Assembly (NCBI GenBank): GCA_964581505.1
Contig: CAZOOR010000016.1
Coordinates: 1 to 38,553 of the forward strand
DNA from: CAZOOR01 sp964581505
GTDB taxonomy: Bacteria; Bacteroidota; Ignavibacteria; Kapaibacteriales; UBA2268
Direction of reading: 5' to 3'
DNA length: 38,553 bases
This document shows, one piece after another, positions 35,894-38,553 of this stretch (positions within the stretch are counted from its first letter, which is position 1; each line of letters opens with the position of its first letter). Below the pieces are notes generated by a model that was given only the letters and a program-made list of their open reading frames with translations, had not been told where the DNA came from and ran no database searches. A program made the translations under genes and the position numbers.

Positions 35894-37222
35894 ATGTTGC
35901 TTTCCTCAAATGAATTAATCGAATTAATCAATAATATTCCCTTGGGTATTATTAGGGTTGATACTGATTTGAATATCAATTTCATTAATGCTTCCGCAAT
36001 GACTATTCTTGGGATAAATAGGGCAGATGCAATAGGTCGTAATTGTACGGATATTATGCACAATGAATTATGCAAAGAAGCATGCCCATTACAGCAAACA
36101 ATTAGTACCGGCAAACCCATTATAAATAAAACCGTATGTATCAGACCACATAATAAGCGTTTCCCAATTAGCATTAACACGGCTGTATTGCGAGACTCCC
36201 AAGGTAATATTTATGGTGCAATCGAATCATTCAGAGATTTAACTCCTGCTGTTCAAGTAAAAAACGAATATCGGGAAAACTATTTCTTTGAGAATATGTT
36301 CGGTAGAAGTAATGCAATGCAGAAATTATTTGATTTGATTAGGATTGTTGCACAAAGTGATTCTACCGTATTGATTGAGGGCGAAAGCGGGACGGGTAAG
36401 GAATTAATTGCTCGTGCCATTCATTCACAAAGCAAGAGAAAAAACAAGCCGCTAATTACAGTTAATTGCTCCGCATTGCCGGAAACATTGCTCGAATCCG
36501 AACTCTTCGGTTATATAGCAGGTGCATTTACCGATGCTAAAAAAGACAAAAAAGGAAGATTTGCCCTTGCTGACGGTGGTGTCCTTTTCCTTGATGAAAT
36601 CGGCGAACTTTCCCCAATGTTGCAGGTTAAATTATTACGCGTATTGCAGGAAAAGAAGTATGAACCGCTTGGCTCCACTAAGTCAATTAATGCCGATGTG
36701 CGCATTATCACTGCTACAAATAAGAATCTGGAAAGATTAGTGCGTGATAAGGTCATTCGCGAAGACTTCTATTATCGTATTAATGTTATTAAAATCGAAC
36801 CACCACCAATGCGCGAGCGGAAGGAAGATATTCCTTGGCTGGTTGAATATTTTATTGATAAATTGAATAAAATCTATCACAAACATATTGAAGAAATTAG
36901 TCCCTATGCCTTGCGACAATTAATGGACTATGATTTCCCGGGCAACGTCCGCGAATTGGAAAATATCATTGAGCATGCTTATGTATTGTGTCCCGGTGGC
37001 ATTATTAAAGAAGAACATTTACCCGATAAATTTCATAATAAATCAGCTGTCCCTGCTATTGAAATTGCTTCCAATATGAAAGAATTGGAAGCTGTATTCC
37101 TGATTTCCGTACTTAAGAAAAACAATTGGAGTAGGAAAAATACCGCAAAAGAACTTAATATTAATCCCTCTACACTTCACAGAAAACTAAAAAAATTAGG
37201 TGTCAAACCGCCCAAAAAATAA
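35894..37222 (+). CDS. Sigma-54-dependent transcription activator with PAS domain
   Basis: Bacterial enhancer-binding proteins of this type use ATP to open sigma-54 RNA polymerase complexes. From the ATG at 35894 (a TTG two codons earlier is an alternative) the protein has a PAS sensor at about 5-120. This contains Cys51, Cys60 and Cys64 (CTDIMHNELCKEACPLQ), a pattern that may bind metal, haem or an Fe-S cluster. The AAA+ domain carries Walker A GESGTGKE (163-170), the sigma-54 contact loop as GAFTDA (210-215, against the usual GAFTGA) and Walker B GVLFLDEIGE (229-238). The C-terminal Fis-type HTH is RKNTAKELNINPSTLHRKLKKLG. There is no receiver domain, so sensing is probably direct. Nearby palindromes and a -24/-12 promoter point to the operon at 37424 as its target. 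Confidence 0.93.
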   Translation: MLLSSNELIELINNIPLGIIRVDTDLNINFINASAMTILGINRADAIGRNCTDIMHNELCKEACPLQQTISTGKPIINKTVCIRPHNKRFPISINTAVLRDSQGNIYGAIESFRDLTPAVQVKNEYRENYFFENMFGRSNAMQKLFDLIRIVAQSDSTVLIEGESGTGKELIARAIHSQSKRKNKPLITVNCSALPETLLESELFGYIAGAFTDAKKDKKGRFALADGGVLFLDEIGELSPMLQVKLLRVLQEKKYEPLGSTKSINADVRIITATNKNLERLVRDKVIREDFYYRINVIKIEPPPMRERKEDIPWLVEYFIDKLNKIYHKHIEEISPYALRQLMDYDFPGNVRELENIIEHAYVLCPGGIIKEEHLPDKFHNKSAVPAIEIASNMKELEAVFLISVLKKNNWSRKNTAKELNINPSTLHRKLKKLGVKPPKK

Positions 37223-37268
37223 TTGCATATACGCAATTTTAATAGTATTATTCGTTGCATAACCGCAA
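37221..37268. promoter_or_regulatory. Two TTGC-N6-GCAA palindromes, likely upstream activating sites
   Basis: AATTGC-N6-GCAATT spans 37221-37238 and TTGC-N6-GCAA spans 37255-37268. Their centres lie 32 bp apart (three helical turns), and the sites sit about 90-135 bp upstream of the -24/-12 promoter. This is the usual geometry for enhancer sites of sigma-54 activators. They have the same core as the site at 35862-35881. Confidence 0.72.
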
Positions 37269-37357
37269 TAAATATCCATTTGCCTGCTTAAATTAATTAT
37301 TAGGTGATATTAGTAAATAATTGAAATAAAAGAGTGTAAGCGAAACGCAATAATTTG

Positions 37358-37373
37358 TGGCACGCAAATTTCA
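37358..37373 (+). promoter_or_regulatory. Probable sigma-54 (-24/-12) promoter of the 37424-38005 operon
   Basis: TGGCACG at 37358-37364 is a perfect -24 element. After four bases comes TTTCA against the consensus TTGCA/T, so the GG-N10-GC spacing is exact but the -12 G is replaced by T. A start near 37385 leaves a leader of about 40 bases before the ATG at 37424. Confidence 0.55.
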
Positions 37374-37423
37374 TAGATAAGTATAATTAATTGAATTTGT
37401 TATTTTAAACAAAGGTGTAAAAT

Positions 37424-37780
37424 ATGATTGGATTAGACAGACTTATTAAAAAGCCGGGCGTTATTGCCGCAGGACAGTTTGACGATAATGGTGATATTAA
37501 ACGTGCGGTTGGCGAAATGCCGGACGAAGCAAAAAAGATTTTTGCACAAGTTGCAAAAGATAATGAACAACTTTTCAAAAAGCAATGCGAGCTACTTAGT
37601 AAAGAAATTGCTCCTGAATGGCAACCATATACCGGCTGGGCTATGTGGAGTGGAAAGTATGCTTTTTGTATTGTCGGGAGAACCGGAGTTGTCGTAGAAA
37701 TTAATAAAGCCGATTTCAATCAACTGATGATTGATTTAATTGACGAAAATCCTACTGGTCCCAGACAGAGGAATTACTAA
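37424..37780 (+). CDS. DUF2173-like, roadblock/profilin-type small protein
   Basis: The 118-residue protein begins MIGLDRLIKKPGVIAAGQFDDNGDIKRAVGEMP and ends with WQPYTGWAMWSGKYAFCIVGRTGVVVEINKADFNQLMIDL. This order (N-terminal strand pair, helix, then YAFCIVGRTGVVVE strands) resembles DUF2173 proteins, which have a roadblock/LC7-like fold and no fixed function. The match is from memory of the family pattern, not a search. No signal peptide, no catalytic motif; one Cys in the core strand and another in the central helix. It is the first gene behind the predicted sigma-54 promoter and is followed 33 bases later by the four-Cys protein. The two probably act together under the activator at 35894. 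Confidence 0.75.
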   Translation: MIGLDRLIKKPGVIAAGQFDDNGDIKRAVGEMPDEAKKIFAQVAKDNEQLFKKQCELLSKEIAPEWQPYTGWAMWSGKYAFCIVGRTGVVVEINKADFNQLMIDLIDENPTGPRQRNY

Positions 37781-37813
37781 ACATTTTATTTAATATATTA
37801 ACAGGAGATTACA

Positions 37814-38005
37814 ATGGATACAAAAGATAAAAAAGAACAGATATTGGGTAATGGTATTGTCCACCCGGGTGCAAGACCTCTGCAATTTATTCTTGATAAA
37901 GACGGTTGCATTTGGGTTTGCGATAAACCCGTGGACCCGAATAAGCCTTTGAAAGACCAAGCCTGCTGGCAGTGCAAGGATATGGCATTCACCCGCAATG
38001 ACTAA
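37814..38005 (+). CDS. Small four-cysteine protein (possible metal-binding)
   Basis: This 63-residue protein is not recognised. It has a GCIWVC segment (Cys32, Cys36) and a CWQC segment (Cys51, Cys54), so four Cys residues in two pairs are placed as in a small zinc-ribbon or rubredoxin-like fold. The spacing is C-x3-C and C-x2-C. An AGGAG box lies seven bases upstream of the ATG. It is the second gene of the predicted sigma-54 operon and is closed by a terminator 20 bases after the stop. Function is open; electron transfer or redox/metal sensing are possible. Confidence 0.75.
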   Translation: MDTKDKKEQILGNGIVHPGARPLQFILDKDGCIWVCDKPVDPNKPLKDQACWQCKDMAFTRND

Positions 38006-38025
38006 TTGATGATTACTGAAAATAC

Positions 38026-38057
38026 AAACCGCATTCAACTGGGTGCGGTTTTATTTT
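38026..38057 (+). terminator. Intrinsic terminator of the 37424-38005 operon
   Basis: AAACCGCA (38026-38033) pairs with TGCGGTTT (38044-38051) over a 10-base loop, followed by TATTTTT. The loop and stem resemble the two hairpin repeats at 38289-38309 and 38330-38351. Confidence 0.88.
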
Positions 38058-38146
38058 TAGGGGTGTGTTGGCTGTTCTGCTTTTCAGAAACACACCACCC
38101 CGTCCTTGCTTCGCAAGTCCACCCCTCCTAAAATTAGGAGGGGAAA
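38055..38146. repeat. 92-bp dispersed palindromic repeat, copy 1
   Basis: This element matches 38398-38489 with three mismatches and no gap. It contains nested hairpins: GGGGTGTGTT opposite a CACACC-ACCCC arm, CTTGC-TTC-GCAAG, and CCCCTCCTAA-AA-TTAGGAGGGG. Confidence 0.92.
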
Positions 38147-38201
38147 GAAAGGTAAAAGGTAATTTGTCATGCTGAGCGTTAGCGAAGCATCCATGCTGTT
38201 A

Positions 38202-38250
38202 CTTTTTCTCTCCTTGCTAAGGAGAGATGTCGCGAAGCGACAGAGAGGTC
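38202..38250. repeat. 49-bp dispersed palindromic repeat, copy 1
   Basis: The element contains two perfect hairpins, TCTCTCCTT-GCT-AAGGAGAGA and GTCGC-GAA-GCGAC, and recurs at 38505-38553 with a single change in the loop of the second hairpin. Confidence 0.92.
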
Positions 38251-38288
38251 AGCTGTTTTGCCTTTTAAAGTATCTCGGTTGTCTCCCC

Positions 38289-38351
38289 CCGCACCCTGAA
38301 GGATGCGGTTAATATATATGTCCTTTTAAACCGTATCCTTTAGGTTACGGT
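38289..38351. repeat. Two related ~21-bp hairpins in inverted orientation
   Basis: The hairpin at 38289-38309 and the reverse complement of that at 38330-38351 agree at 17 of 21 positions (ACCG-ATCCTT-AGG-T-CGG). Both resemble the operon terminator at 38026-38051. Confidence 0.6.
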
Positions 38352-38397
38352 GATAAATGTTCATGCTGTTTGATACACTCCCTGAACTGATGCTCTG

Positions 38398-38489
38398 TTT
38401 TAGGGGTGTGTTGGCTGTTTTGCCTTTCAGAAACACACTACCCCGTCCTTGCTTCGCAAGTCCACCCCTCCTAAAATTAGGAGGGGAAA
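38398..38489. repeat. 92-bp dispersed palindromic repeat, copy 2
   Basis: Second copy of the element at 38055-38146, offset by 343 bp with no indel. The three differences are all transitions. Confidence 0.92.
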
Positions 38490-38504
38490 ATAATAATTGC
38501 ATTT

Positions 38505-38553
38505 CTTTTTCTCTCCTTGCTAAGGAGAGATGTCGCAAAGCGACAGAGAGGTC
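38505..38553. repeat. 49-bp dispersed palindromic repeat, copy 2
   Basis: Second copy of the element at 38202-38250, ending exactly at the window edge, so the repeat block probably continues. Its distance from the 92-bp element is shorter than in the first block (15 against 55 bases). Confidence 0.9.

Larger units (their letters stand above)
38006..38553. other. Non-coding end of the window with palindromic repeats
   Basis: No gene is supported here. After a terminator the stretch consists of palindrome-rich modules. The 92-bp and 49-bp elements each occur twice, there are two related ~21-bp hairpins, and at 38166-38192 there is a TGCTGAGCG...GCGAAGCATC segment of a kind widely dispersed in bacterial genomes. 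The reading frame opposite 38326-38538 is a shadow of these repeats. Confidence 0.8.

Noticed and set aside
38326..38538. 70-codon minus-strand frame at the window end
   Set aside because: It is made wholly of the dispersed palindromic repeats and has no family-like sequence.

Overview
The window is AT-rich bacterial chromosome, most likely from the Bacteroidota / Ignavibacteria / Kapabacteria side of the FCB group. Four things point there. Two proteins (31508-32599 and 32887-35727) end in type IX secretion (T9SS) sorting domains. Several genes have Bacteroidota-type TAnnTTTG promoter elements. The S16 protein has a long C-terminal tail. The type I-B Cas set resembles the compact Bacteroidota variety. 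Shine-Dalgarno sequences are frequent, for example ahead of cas5, cas7, cas8 and korA/korB. Genus and species cannot be read from the sequence.

Left part (1-13331): a large CRISPR array with at least 80 identical 30-bp repeats runs off the left edge. It is followed by its leader (5264-5474) and a complete type I-B locus on the minus strand. Transcription order is cas6-cas5-cas3-cas8-cas7, then a strong hairpin and a 25-bp direct repeat, then cas4-cas1-cas2, leader and array. Repeat polarity (crRNA 5' tag ending ATTGAAAC) puts array transcription on the minus strand, so the newest spacers lie near 5263 and the oldest beyond position 1. Three spacer pairs target overlapping or variant versions of the same foreign sequence, and one spacer is duplicated. 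In two pairs the differences fall at synonymous third codon positions, and the overlaps allow a guess at the PAM.

Middle part (13814-29794): mostly housekeeping genes. On the minus strand are yebC-ruvC with a terminator between them, and glmS-dtd followed by two paralogous lipoproteins. On the plus strand are comEC-pgeF and then a lone STAND/NB-ARC ATPase gene (22579-24384) that looks like accessory, possibly defensive, cargo. A four-subunit 2-oxoacid:ferredoxin oxidoreductase operon follows on the minus strand (ferredoxin, alpha, beta, gamma), then an unrecognised acidic protein, then ffh-rpsP on the plus strand.

Right part (29864-38553): an outer-membrane-type protein and a T9SS-targeted cohesin-like protein form a two-gene operon. 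Next come tRNA-Leu(CAG) and a secreted GH3 glycosidase with a PA14 insert and a T9SS tail. The most coherent possibly undescribed unit is at 35862-38058. It is a sigma-54 activator with a cysteine-containing PAS domain, three perfect TTGC-N6-GCAA palindromes (one before the activator, two after it), a near-consensus -24/-12 promoter, and a two-gene operon (a DUF2173/roadblock-like protein and a 63-residue four-cysteine protein) ending in a terminator. The last 500 bases are non-coding and hold dispersed palindromic repeats in two copies.
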